Positions 1 through 6,449 of a stretch of DNA of 18,539 nt are shown in pieces. This DNA comes from an uncultured Opitutia bacterium. GTDB taxonomy: Bacteria > Verrucomicrobiota > Verrucomicrobiia > Opitutales > UBA953. A program made the position numbers and the translations under genes. The notes under the pieces were generated by a model. It was not told the origin of the DNA, made no database searches, and saw only the letters and a program-made list of their open reading frames with translations. How positions within the stretch are numbered: the first letter of the stretch is position 1; every line of letters starts with the position of its first letter. The DNA lies in contig CAITUF010000325.1 of the NCBI GenBank assembly GCA_903895475.1, positions 1-18,539 of the forward strand, written 5' to 3'.

Positions 1-1
1 C

Positions 2-505
2 CACTACCGGAGCTCCCTTAACTTCACCTTTAAGGGCGTGGAAGATGCCCATTCCGCCTTGGCCAAGCTCGAGCGTGGTACTGACCGTTTATTGGCGGCC
101 GCTGGGTTTACCCGGGCGGAGTTCTTTCCCCCCGCCACCCAAGAGACCCAGACTGCCTGGGGGCGCTTCCAGCATGCCTGGGAAGTCCTGCAAAACGACC
201 TAAACGTGCCCGGCTGCCTCGGGCAGGTCTTCACCGTTTTGGCGGACAAGGAAGAGCCGACCCCGGCGCAGGCCCGCCAAGACCTCTCTGGCCTGGGCAA
301 GATTCTCTTCGCCCTCGGCCTGACCCTTTTCACGGCAGCCCCCGTCGCGGCCGCTCCGGCCGAGGTCGTCGCCCTGGCGGCCCAGCGTTGGGCGGCCAAG
401 CAGGCCAAGGACTTTGCCGCCGCTGACCGCCTCCGCCAGGAGCTGACGGCCCTCGGCTGGGCGATGCTGGACCGCAAGGATGGGTACGACCTGAAGCCGG
501 TTTAG
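2..505 (+). CDS. cysS: Cysteine--tRNA ligase, C-terminal part (5' truncated)
   Basis: The reading frame is already open at base 2 and gives about 167 residues before the TAA at 503-505. It begins HYRSSLNFTFKGVEDA, matching the junction of the CysRS catalytic core with its helical anticodon-binding region. It ends with the family's typical tail, RWAAKQAKDFAAADRLRQEL followed by a W-x-x-x-D-x-K-D-G segment. The catalytic HIGH and KMSKS motifs lie outside the window. The enzyme charges tRNA-Cys with cysteine in the cytoplasm. The GTG at 38 is internal and not a real start. There is no obvious terminator in the 67 bases before the next gene, so read-through is possible. I am confident of the family; only the C-terminal part was seen. 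Confidence 0.93.
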   Translation, partial: HYRSSLNFTFKGVEDAHSALAKLERGTDRLLAAAGFTRAEFFPPATQETQTAWGRFQHAWEVLQNDLNVPGCLGQVFTVLADKEEPTPAQARQDLSGLGKILFALGLTLFTAAPVAAAPAEVVALAAQRWAAKQAKDFAAADRLRQELTALGWAMLDRKDGYDLKPV

Positions 506-572
506 TTCTTCAAGATTGTTGATAAGTGTCCGTTGAAAGGCTAGCTGCTGCGGTCAGTCTACAGGCCTCCTT

Positions 573-1409
573 ATGTCCAACGACACGCCCGCCCGTCCGG
601 TCAACTTCACGCTTCTGCCGTCCCTCGCTTTCCTCCTCTTCGGTATCGCCCTCGCTCTCGCGTTTGTGGTCGCTTCCGATAAGATGGGTAAATCGATTGG
701 GCAGTTAAAAAATACCCGCCCCGAAATCACCGTCAAAGGTGTCGCGACTCTCGATGTGCGCTCTGGTCAAGGTTCGCTTAACGCCACGTTGACGTGGCGT
801 GGCGAAAATTTCAATGAAGGCCGGGCGGCGATGTTGGCCCAGCGCACTGCCGTGCAAAAGCTACTGAAGGAAGCAGGTTTTGTGGAATCCGAAATTGTGT
901 TCTCGGCTTCCGAGAACACGCGCTTGGAAGCGGCGGTCTTTACCGAGTTCGCTCCCAATCAAGATGGCGTCCGCACGCCGATTCAGCGCGCGCCGATCGA
1001 CTTTAATCGCTTTGCGCGCGGGAAGGTTCCCGAGTTTATCTTCACCCAGTCGTTCACGATCGAGACTCCGAATGTCGATCGGGTCTTGGCTTTTTCGCGC
1101 CAGGAAATCTACCTTGAGCAGGGGGTGGCACTCGCCCGGGGTACGCCCATTTTTCGTTTGGTGAAGCTGAACGAGTCTAAGCAGGAACTCCTGGAGGCTG
1201 CGGCGAAGGACGCTCAGCGCCGGGCCGCCACCATGATTGCCGGGTCCGGCTCCAGGGTCGGGTCCTTGTTGGACGCCTCGCAAGGGGTGATCCAGATCTG
1301 CGCCAAGGACCGCGTGGGGGAGTCCGACGCCAACAGCATCGATTTCTACTCGATCGAGAAGACCATCCGCGTGGTGGTCACGATGCGCTTCGAAATCGTT
1401 AAGGAATAG
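573..1409 (+). CDS. Membrane-anchored SIMPL-domain (DUF541) protein
   Basis: This 278-residue protein has one hydrophobic segment at about residues 13-34, which would anchor it in the inner membrane or act as an uncleaved signal. The rest would lie in the periplasm. From about residue 50 the chain follows the SIMPL/DUF541 pattern: a strand starting EITVKGVATLDV, a helix with AQRTAVQKLLKEAG, a central variable loop, then an AAKDAQRRAATMIAGSGSRVG helix and a final beta strand (KTIRVVVTMRFEI). E. coli YggE, linked to oxidative stress defence, belongs to this family, but its biochemical activity is not established, so no specific function is assigned. The ATG has a weak AGG 7 bases upstream. It lies between cysS and thrS on the same strand, with gaps of 67 and 82 bases, and could be cotranscribed with them. 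Confidence 0.85.
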   Translation: MSNDTPARPVNFTLLPSLAFLLFGIALALAFVVASDKMGKSIGQLKNTRPEITVKGVATLDVRSGQGSLNATLTWRGENFNEGRAAMLAQRTAVQKLLKEAGFVESEIVFSASENTRLEAAVFTEFAPNQDGVRTPIQRAPIDFNRFARGKVPEFIFTQSFTIETPNVDRVLAFSRQEIYLEQGVALARGTPIFRLVKLNESKQELLEAAAKDAQRRAATMIAGSGSRVGSLLDASQGVIQICAKDRVGESDANSIDFYSIEKTIRVVVTMRFEIVKE

Positions 1410-1421
1410 CCAGAAGGGGGA

Positions 1422-1456
1422 GGGCGGGGGCTTGCCTCCGTCCTTGCCCTCCGCCC
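1422..1456 (+). promoter_or_regulatory. GC-rich leader hairpin upstream of thrS
   Basis: Ten pairs can form between 1422-1431 (GGGCGGGGGC) and 1446-1456 (GCCCTCCGCCC), with T1450 bulged and a 14-base loop. The hairpin starts 12 bases after the SIMPL gene stop and ends 35 bases before the thrS ATG. No T-run follows, so it is not a classical terminator. The position suits a leader controlling thrS, but that role is inferred. Confidence 0.4.
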
Positions 1457-1491
1457 CGGGAGTCCCTAGCGGTAAAGGACACCTTTCCATC

Positions 1492-3369
1492 ATGTCCTCC
1501 CGCCCGCAGATGACTCCCCTCGAGGAGATTCGCCACTCCGCCGCCCACATGCTGGGTGCCGCCGTGCTCCGCCTGTTCCCGCAGGCGCAGTTGGACATCG
1601 GGCCGCCTACCGATAACGGGTTCTACTACGACTTCGACCTCGACCACGCTTTCACGGCCGAAGACCTCGTTAAGATCGAGGAGGAGATGCGTCGTATCTC
1701 CAAGGAGAACCAGAAGTTCGAGCGCTTTGAGTGCACCCTGGAAGAAGCCGATAAACTCCTTCGCGAGCGCGGTCAAGTTGCCTACAAGATTGGCCGCCTC
1801 GGCGACATCCCCGCCGGCGAGACGATTTCCTTTTATAAGAACGGTGAGTTCGTCGACCTCTGTGCCGGCACGCACGTCCGCTATTCTTCGCAGGTCAAGG
1901 CCTTCAAACTCTTGCACATCGCGGGCGCCTACCACCGCGGCAACGAGAAGAATAAGCAGCTGCAACGTATTTACGGCACCGCTTTTGCGACGAAGGAAGA
2001 ACTCGAGCAGTCCCTAGTTCGGGCCGAAGAGGCGAAGAAGCGCGACCACCGTCGCCTCGGCAAGGAACTGAAGCTCTTCCATATCGACGAGAAAGTTGGC
2101 CAAGGCCTGATCCTCTGGACCCCGAATGGTGCCGTCGTCCGCCAAGAGCTCCAGAACTTCATCTCGGCCCAGCTCTTCCAGACGGGCTACAAGCAGGTCT
2201 TCACGCCGCACATCGGTAACCTTGACCTCTACCGGACCTCCGGTCACTTCCCCTATTATAAGGACGCCCAGTTCCCGCCGCTCGTCGAGCGCGAGGCGAT
2301 GGAGCTCCTCTCCAAAGAAGGCTGCGGTTGCGGCGAGCTGACCAACCGGCTCGAAGACGGCACAGTCCAGGGCTTCCTGCTGAAGCCGATGAACTGCCCG
2401 CACCACATCCGTATTTTCGCCTCGCAGCCGCATTCCTACCGCGATCTCCCAGTTCGCCTCGCCGAGTTTGGTACGGTCTACCGTTGGGAGCAGTCTGGTG
2501 AACTCAACGGCATGACCCGCGTCCGTGGCTTCACGCAGGACGACGGTCACCTCTTCTGTACGGAAGATCAGGTCGGCCAGGAAGTTCTCGGCTGCTTGGA
2601 ACTCGTCAAGGTCGTCCTTAAGACCCTTGGCCTGAATGATTATCGCGTCCGCGTGGGCCTGCGGAATCCGGACTCCAATAAATATACTGGTTCCACTGAG
2701 AATTGGGATAAGGCCGAAGCCGCTTGCCGTTCGGCTGCCGCTACGTTGGGCGTCAGCTTCACCGAAGAAGCCGGCGAAGCCGCCTTCTATGGCCCGAAGA
2801 TCGACTTCGTGGTGCGCGACGTCATCGGTCGCGAATGGCAACTAGGCACGGTGCAGGTCGACTTCAACTTGCCAGAGCGTTTTGAGCTTTCGTATAACGG
2901 CGCCGACAATAAGCCGCACCGCCCCGTGATGATTCACCGCGCCCCGTTCGGTTCCATGGAGCGTTTCGTGGGTATCCTCATTGAGCACTTTGCGGGCGAC
3001 TTCCCGACTTGGTTAGCCCCCGAGCAGGTCCGGGTGATCTCGCTCAATGACGACCTTAACGCTTATTGCGAAGAGATTGGCGAAAAGCTCAAGCAGGCCT
3101 GCATCCGGGCCACCGTCGATACCACTTCCGATAAGCTCGGTGCGAAGATTCGCCGGGCCGAAATTACCAAGGTCCCCCATATGCTCGTCATTGGCCAGAA
3201 GGAGAAGGATTCTGGTCTCGTGAACGTGCGCTCGCGCTCCGACAAAGCGTTCGAAGGCAATCGCCCGTTTGAAGAATTCCTCGGCCTCGTTTTGGCTGAG
3301 ATCTCGGAACGCCGGCTCAAGGTGCACGTCCCGACGGCCCCGGCTCCGACTGCACCGCCCAAGGCGTAA
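1492..3369 (+). CDS. thrS: Threonine--tRNA ligase lacking the TGS domain
   Basis: This is a cytoplasmic class II synthetase of 625 residues that charges tRNA-Thr. The editing domain shows H15-x-x-x-H19 (HSAAH) and the FVDLCAGTH motif. The catalytic core holds the three zinc ligands expected from E. coli: C302 in KPMNCPHH, H353 in TQDDGHLF and H482 in VMIHRAPFGS. The C-terminal anticodon-binding domain follows. The ATG at 1492 was chosen because AAAGGA lies 12 bases upstream; an in-frame TTG at 1432 sits in the leader hairpin loop and adds only low-complexity sequence. Two oddities stand out. The roughly 60-residue N-terminal TGS domain of E. coli ThrS is absent. About 25 extra residues (roughly 262-297, with C278 and C280) are inserted just before the zinc cysteine. 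Function is secure; the start is fairly secure. Confidence 0.96.
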   Translation: MSSRPQMTPLEEIRHSAAHMLGAAVLRLFPQAQLDIGPPTDNGFYYDFDLDHAFTAEDLVKIEEEMRRISKENQKFERFECTLEEADKLLRERGQVAYKIGRLGDIPAGETISFYKNGEFVDLCAGTHVRYSSQVKAFKLLHIAGAYHRGNEKNKQLQRIYGTAFATKEELEQSLVRAEEAKKRDHRRLGKELKLFHIDEKVGQGLILWTPNGAVVRQELQNFISAQLFQTGYKQVFTPHIGNLDLYRTSGHFPYYKDAQFPPLVEREAMELLSKEGCGCGELTNRLEDGTVQGFLLKPMNCPHHIRIFASQPHSYRDLPVRLAEFGTVYRWEQSGELNGMTRVRGFTQDDGHLFCTEDQVGQEVLGCLELVKVVLKTLGLNDYRVRVGLRNPDSNKYTGSTENWDKAEAACRSAAATLGVSFTEEAGEAAFYGPKIDFVVRDVIGREWQLGTVQVDFNLPERFELSYNGADNKPHRPVMIHRAPFGSMERFVGILIEHFAGDFPTWLAPEQVRVISLNDDLNAYCEEIGEKLKQACIRATVDTTSDKLGAKIRRAEITKVPHMLVIGQKEKDSGLVNVRSRSDKAFEGNRPFEEFLGLVLAEISERRLKVHVPTAPAPTAPPKA

Positions 3370-3435
3370 CGCTTTTGACGCGGTAATTTGACCTGGTGAA
3401 GCCTCGGTAGAGGGTGGGGTAGGTGTTTCCCGATT

Positions 3436-3456
3436 GCAGGCGGTCGGACCACCTGC
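3436..3456 (+). terminator. Hairpin between thrS and the alkaline phosphatase gene
   Basis: GCAGGCGGT (3436-3444) faces ACCACCTGC (3448-3456) across a 3-base loop, giving 8 pairs and one C-A mismatch. CTTCTTGT follows, a poor T-run. It may be a weak terminator for thrS, or a leader structure for the phosphatase, whose ATG lies 12 bases on. The gap of 99 bases holds no clear promoter. Confidence 0.35.
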
Positions 3457-3468
3457 CTTCTTGTAGGC

Positions 3469-4854
3469 ATGCCTCCGGCTCGTCCCAACTCCCGTCGCGA
3501 CTTTCTCAAAGCCGCTAGCCTCGGAGGCTTGGCCTTCGGTGCCGCCGCGGTCCCCGCCTTAGGCGCGACCACCCGCGAAAGCGCTGCAAACTCACCGCAA
3601 CGTTTGGCCAAGAACGTCATCTTCATGGTATCGGACGGGATGGGTATGGGGACGCTGTCCGCGGCTGTCGATTACCTGAAGCTCGTGCACCAGCGGGAGA
3701 GCCATTGGCTCCGGATGTACCGCGAATTCCCGGTGGTGCGTTCGCTCTGCGAAACGCATTCCGCGACGGGCTTAGTCACCGACTCCGCGGCCGCCGCCAG
3801 TTGCTGGGGAATTGGTGAACGCGTCCAGAATGGCTCCCTCAATGTGACGGCGGATGGCCGCAAGCCCGTTACGATTCTCCAACGCATGAAGGCAGTGCGT
3901 AAGCGCACGGGTCTGGTGACGACGGCGACGGCGACCCACGCCACCCCCGCGGGTTTCGTCACGAACGTGAGTAAGCGCGAGGACCAAAAGGAAGTCGCTT
4001 TCCAGTACCTCGAACGTGGCGTGGACGTCGTGCTCGGTGGCGGCGCAACCTATTTCAGCGAGAGCCTCGTCTCTGCTTACAAGAAAGTTGGCTATGCCCA
4101 CGTGACCAACCGCGCGCATTTGCTGGCCCATCGTGGAACGGGCCCCTTGCTCGGATTATTTAGCAAGAACTACCTCCCCATGGAAGTGGATCGGTTGAAT
4201 CGCCCGGAACTCGCGGCCGTCACACCGACCTTGGCGGAGATGACCCAGGTGGCCTTAGCTAGCCTCCAGGGTGGCTCGGAAGGCTTTTTCCTGCTGGTGG
4301 AAGGTGGTCGCATCGATCACGCCTGTCACGCCAACGATTCGATCGGCGCAATCCTCGATCAAATCGCCTTCGACGATGCCATCGCGACGGTACTGAAGTT
4401 TATCGCGTCGAATCCAGATACGTTGCTTATTATCACGACCGACCACGGTACCGGTGGCCTGCAGGTGAACGGAGTCGGCAATGAAGATTTTGACACTAAG
4501 TTGCCTTCCTACAATGAGACGGACCGGACTTTCCTTCGCCTGACGCAGTTCAACCGCTCCTTGGAGCAAATCAAGTTGGAGGCGAAGGACTTTAAGAAAC
4601 CGAAGGAATGGCAGGACCTCCTGGTCGCTGCCACTGGTCTTAATTTCAAGGCCACTGACTTGGCTAAAGTCATTAGTATGAAGACCCTCACAGAGGCTAT
4701 CCCGAAGTATTCAGGCATAGGTTTCACGTCGATGAATCATACTGGCGAGATGGTGGAATTCAGCGCCGTCGGCCCAGGCTCAGCCCTGTTTACGCCTTTC
4801 ATGCGTAACGATCAGGTCCACGCCCACCTCCTGCGGGCGACTGGTTTAGCCTAA
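3469..4854 (+). CDS. Tat-exported alkaline phosphatase (PhoA family)
   Basis: This 461-residue phosphomonoesterase would release phosphate in the periplasm. Residues 8-14 (SRRDFLK) form a twin-arginine signal, followed by a hydrophobic stretch and a likely cut after ALGA (about residue 33). Nearly every E. coli PhoA active-site residue can be placed. The nucleophile is S106 in VTDSAAAAS. Zn1 ligands are D283, H287 and H424; Zn2 ligands are D56, D325 and H326; the Mg site has D56, T159 and E278; the phosphate-binding arginine is R170. At the two positions where E. coli has D153 and K328, this protein has H157 and H284, as in mammalian enzymes. Export through Tat implies folding, probably with metals, before transport. 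The start is the only ATG giving a complete Tat signal. No Pho box was recognised upstream. Confidence 0.93.
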   Translation: MPPARPNSRRDFLKAASLGGLAFGAAAVPALGATTRESAANSPQRLAKNVIFMVSDGMGMGTLSAAVDYLKLVHQRESHWLRMYREFPVVRSLCETHSATGLVTDSAAAASCWGIGERVQNGSLNVTADGRKPVTILQRMKAVRKRTGLVTTATATHATPAGFVTNVSKREDQKEVAFQYLERGVDVVLGGGATYFSESLVSAYKKVGYAHVTNRAHLLAHRGTGPLLGLFSKNYLPMEVDRLNRPELAAVTPTLAEMTQVALASLQGGSEGFFLLVEGGRIDHACHANDSIGAILDQIAFDDAIATVLKFIASNPDTLLIITTDHGTGGLQVNGVGNEDFDTKLPSYNETDRTFLRLTQFNRSLEQIKLEAKDFKKPKEWQDLLVAATGLNFKATDLAKVISMKTLTEAIPKYSGIGFTSMNHTGEMVEFSAVGPGSALFTPFMRNDQVHAHLLRATGLA

Positions 4855-4873
4855 GCGGTTTTGATGGGGCACA

Positions 4874-4901
4874 AAAAAGGGCGTCCGGTTGGACGCCCTT
4901 T
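4874..4901. terminator. Bidirectional intrinsic terminator
   Basis: AAGGGCGTCC and GGACGCCCTT pair around the loop GGTT (4887-4890). The stem sits between two convergent genes. A run of six A (4873-4878) becomes the U-tract for the minus-strand redoxin gene. On the plus strand only TTT follows, so termination should be stronger for the redoxin gene than for the phosphatase gene. Confidence 0.85.
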
Positions 4902-4920
4902 GTGTTGGTTTAAACGAGGC

Positions 4921-5478
4921 TTAGTACTTCACGCCGCAGCCGTAAGGCTTGGTCGTGGTGGTTTCGGGAGCCTTGCCGTCCTTGAGGGCCTTAAGGGCAA
5001 CGGCGACGTAGTTGGTAGCCTTTTCAATGTCGGCCGACTTAGCGGAGGGGATGCTGTCGATGGCGCCCTTGTAGGCGAGGTTACCCTTGGCATCGATGAC
5101 GAAGCAGTGGGGAGTCACCTTGGCTTCATAGGCGCGGGCGATCTTACTGCCTTCATCGTTGATGACGGTGGCCGGGTAGTAGCCATTGGCTTCGTTCAGC
5201 TTGTGGCCGCCGGTGTTGATGACGAGCCAGACGACGCCTTGACCGATGGCGTCCTTCTGGGCGTTCTGCATAGCGCCGACGTCGTAAAACTTCTTCACGT
5301 AGGGGCAACCAGGGTTGTACCATTCGAGGACGACGGTCTTGCCCTTGAAGTCAGACAGCGAGACGGTCTTGCCGTCCTTATCCTTGGCGGTGAACTCAGG
5401 AGCGGGCTTGCCGATTTCTACAGCGGCCGAAGCAGCTAGAGCGACGAAGCAAGCGAGGAGGGAGGTGAGGAGACGCAT
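4921..5478 (-). CDS. Secreted thioredoxin-fold protein (AhpC/TSA-like redoxin)
   Basis: The product is 185 residues with an N-terminal signal peptide (MRLLTSLLACFVALAASAAV, probable cut near residue 18-19). The rest is a redoxin fold: IGKPAPEFTAKDKDGK, then LSDFKGKTVVLEW, the active-site segment NPGCPYVKK with C58, and the cis-proline segment VTPHCFVID (C125 next to it). The second Cys of a thioredoxin CxxC is replaced (CPYV), so disulfide exchange by the usual pair is unlikely. A peroxidase-like or thiol-holding role using C58 with C125 or C181 is possible. The C-terminal KPYGCGVKY looks conserved in similar secreted redoxins as far as I recall. The substrate is unknown. No Shine-Dalgarno precedes the ATG. 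The gene diverges from cysE. Confidence 0.85.
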   Translation of the reverse strand: MRLLTSLLACFVALAASAAVEIGKPAPEFTAKDKDGKTVSLSDFKGKTVVLEWYNPGCPYVKKFYDVGAMQNAQKDAIGQGVVWLVINTGGHKLNEANGYYPATVINDEGSKIARAYEAKVTPHCFVIDAKGNLAYKGAIDSIPSAKSADIEKATNYVAVALKALKDGKAPETTTTKPYGCGVKY

Positions 5479-5516
5479 TGGGTGTTTTGGGTGTGAGGTG
5501 ATTTGTAGGGGCTTCC

Positions 5517-5563
5517 TTACACATTACAACCCCGACGGTGTGCTGTCGTTACACTGTAACCAC
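5517..5563. promoter_or_regulatory. TTACA half-site cluster with a near-perfect palindrome
   Basis: GTTACA-C-TGTAAC (5548-5560) is a perfect 6+1+6 palindrome. It extends to 19 bases (5545-5563) with one mismatched pair. Two more TTACA half-sites lie at 5517-5521 and 5524-5528; the TTACAC copies at 5517 and 5549 are 32 bases apart, about three helical turns. On the minus strand, TGTAAT (5528-5523) matches five of six -10 bases for the redoxin gene, which would put the palindrome over its -35 region. This looks like an operator. Its protein is unknown. Confidence 0.5.
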
Positions 5564-5639
5564 GTTTAAAGCCTGATTTTCGCCAATTTTTACTCATGGG
5601 TTGCCAAAAAGGACAAAAAGGGGGATTTAGACCCTGCTT

Positions 5640-6446
5640 ATGGCAGACGCCCGTTCCACCGCCTTGGCTTGCGCCACTGAAGCCTCCCTCTGGGCGGACA
5701 TCCACGCCCGTGCCCAAGTCGTGGCGCAGGCCGAGCCGGCGTTAGTGCCGATGCTAAAGCGCTACGTCCTGGACCGTGCGACTTTCGCGGAGGGTATCGT
5801 CCGTCGCCTCTCCGAGCGGATTGCTCCCACCGGCAATGACGTCGACTCTTTGGTGGCTGCCATGCAGCAGGCGATTACCGCCGATCCAGAGATTCTTGCG
5901 CAGATGCGGGCCGATATTCGAGCAACCTTGGAGCGCGACCCGGCAACAGAGCATGCGTTGATCCCGTTTCTTTGGTACAAAGGTTTTCATGCCATCTCGC
6001 TGCATCGATTGGCTCATTCGCTATGGAAGTCCGGCCGCCGGGAACTCGCCACACATTTGCAGTCGTTAATGTCCGAGCACTTAGCCGTGGATATCCACCC
6101 GGCGGCATCTTTCGGCGTCGGTATTCTCTTGGACCACGCCACTGGCTTCGTCGCAGGGGAGACCGCCGTCGTCGGCGACAATGTTTCTTTCCTGCATGAG
6201 GTGACCTTAGGTGGCACGGGCAAGGCCCGCGGCGACCGTCACCCGAAGATTCGTTCGGGAGTGCTCATCGGCGCAGGTGCTAAGATCCTCGGTAACATCA
6301 CCGTCGGCGAGGGCGCCAAGATCGGCGCTGGCTCCGTGGTCCTTAAGGACGTCGCCCCACATACCAGCGTGGCGGGTGTGCCCGCGGTCGTGATTGGTCG
6401 AACCTCGGTCGATGCCCCGGCGCTCGACATGGACCACTCCCTCTAA
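5640..6446 (+). CDS. cysE: Serine O-acetyltransferase
   Basis: CysE acetylates L-serine with acetyl-CoA to give O-acetylserine, the first step of cysteine synthesis in the cytoplasm. The 268 residues show a helical N-terminal domain (to about residue 140) and then the left-handed beta-helix of hexapeptide transferases. Catalytic residues equivalent to those of E. coli are visible: D151 in AVDIHPAA, H166 in LLDHATG and H201 in GDRHPKI. VTLGGTGK and the coils GVLIGAGAKILGNITVGEGA follow. The family normally forms hexamers and is feedback-inhibited by cysteine through its C-terminal tail, which here ends DMDHSL. No Shine-Dalgarno is seen before the ATG. The histidine kinase gene starts 3 bases after the stop, so the two are almost certainly cotranscribed. 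Confidence 0.95.
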   Translation: MADARSTALACATEASLWADIHARAQVVAQAEPALVPMLKRYVLDRATFAEGIVRRLSERIAPTGNDVDSLVAAMQQAITADPEILAQMRADIRATLERDPATEHALIPFLWYKGFHAISLHRLAHSLWKSGRRELATHLQSLMSEHLAVDIHPAASFGVGILLDHATGFVAGETAVVGDNVSFLHEVTLGGTGKARGDRHPKIRSGVLIGAGAKILGNITVGEGAKIGAGSVVLKDVAPHTSVAGVPAVVIGRTSVDAPALDMDHSL

Positions 6447-6449
6447 GCG

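Noticed and set aside
1432..1491. TTG start extending ThrS by 20 residues
   Set aside because: The added stretch is not a TGS domain, lies in the hairpin loop and leader, and the ATG at 1492 has a ribosome binding site.
861..1598. Long minus-strand reading frame of 245 codons
   Set aside because: It is antisense to the SIMPL gene and thrS, matches no family I recognise, and is expected from GC-rich codon bias.
2014..2841. Minus-strand reading frame of 275 codons inside thrS
   Set aside because: It mirrors a clearly conserved thrS coding region and has no recognisable domain.
3375..3410. TTGACG and TTGACC as promoters of the phosphatase gene
   Set aside because: Neither has a -10-like hexamer at 16-18 bases distance.
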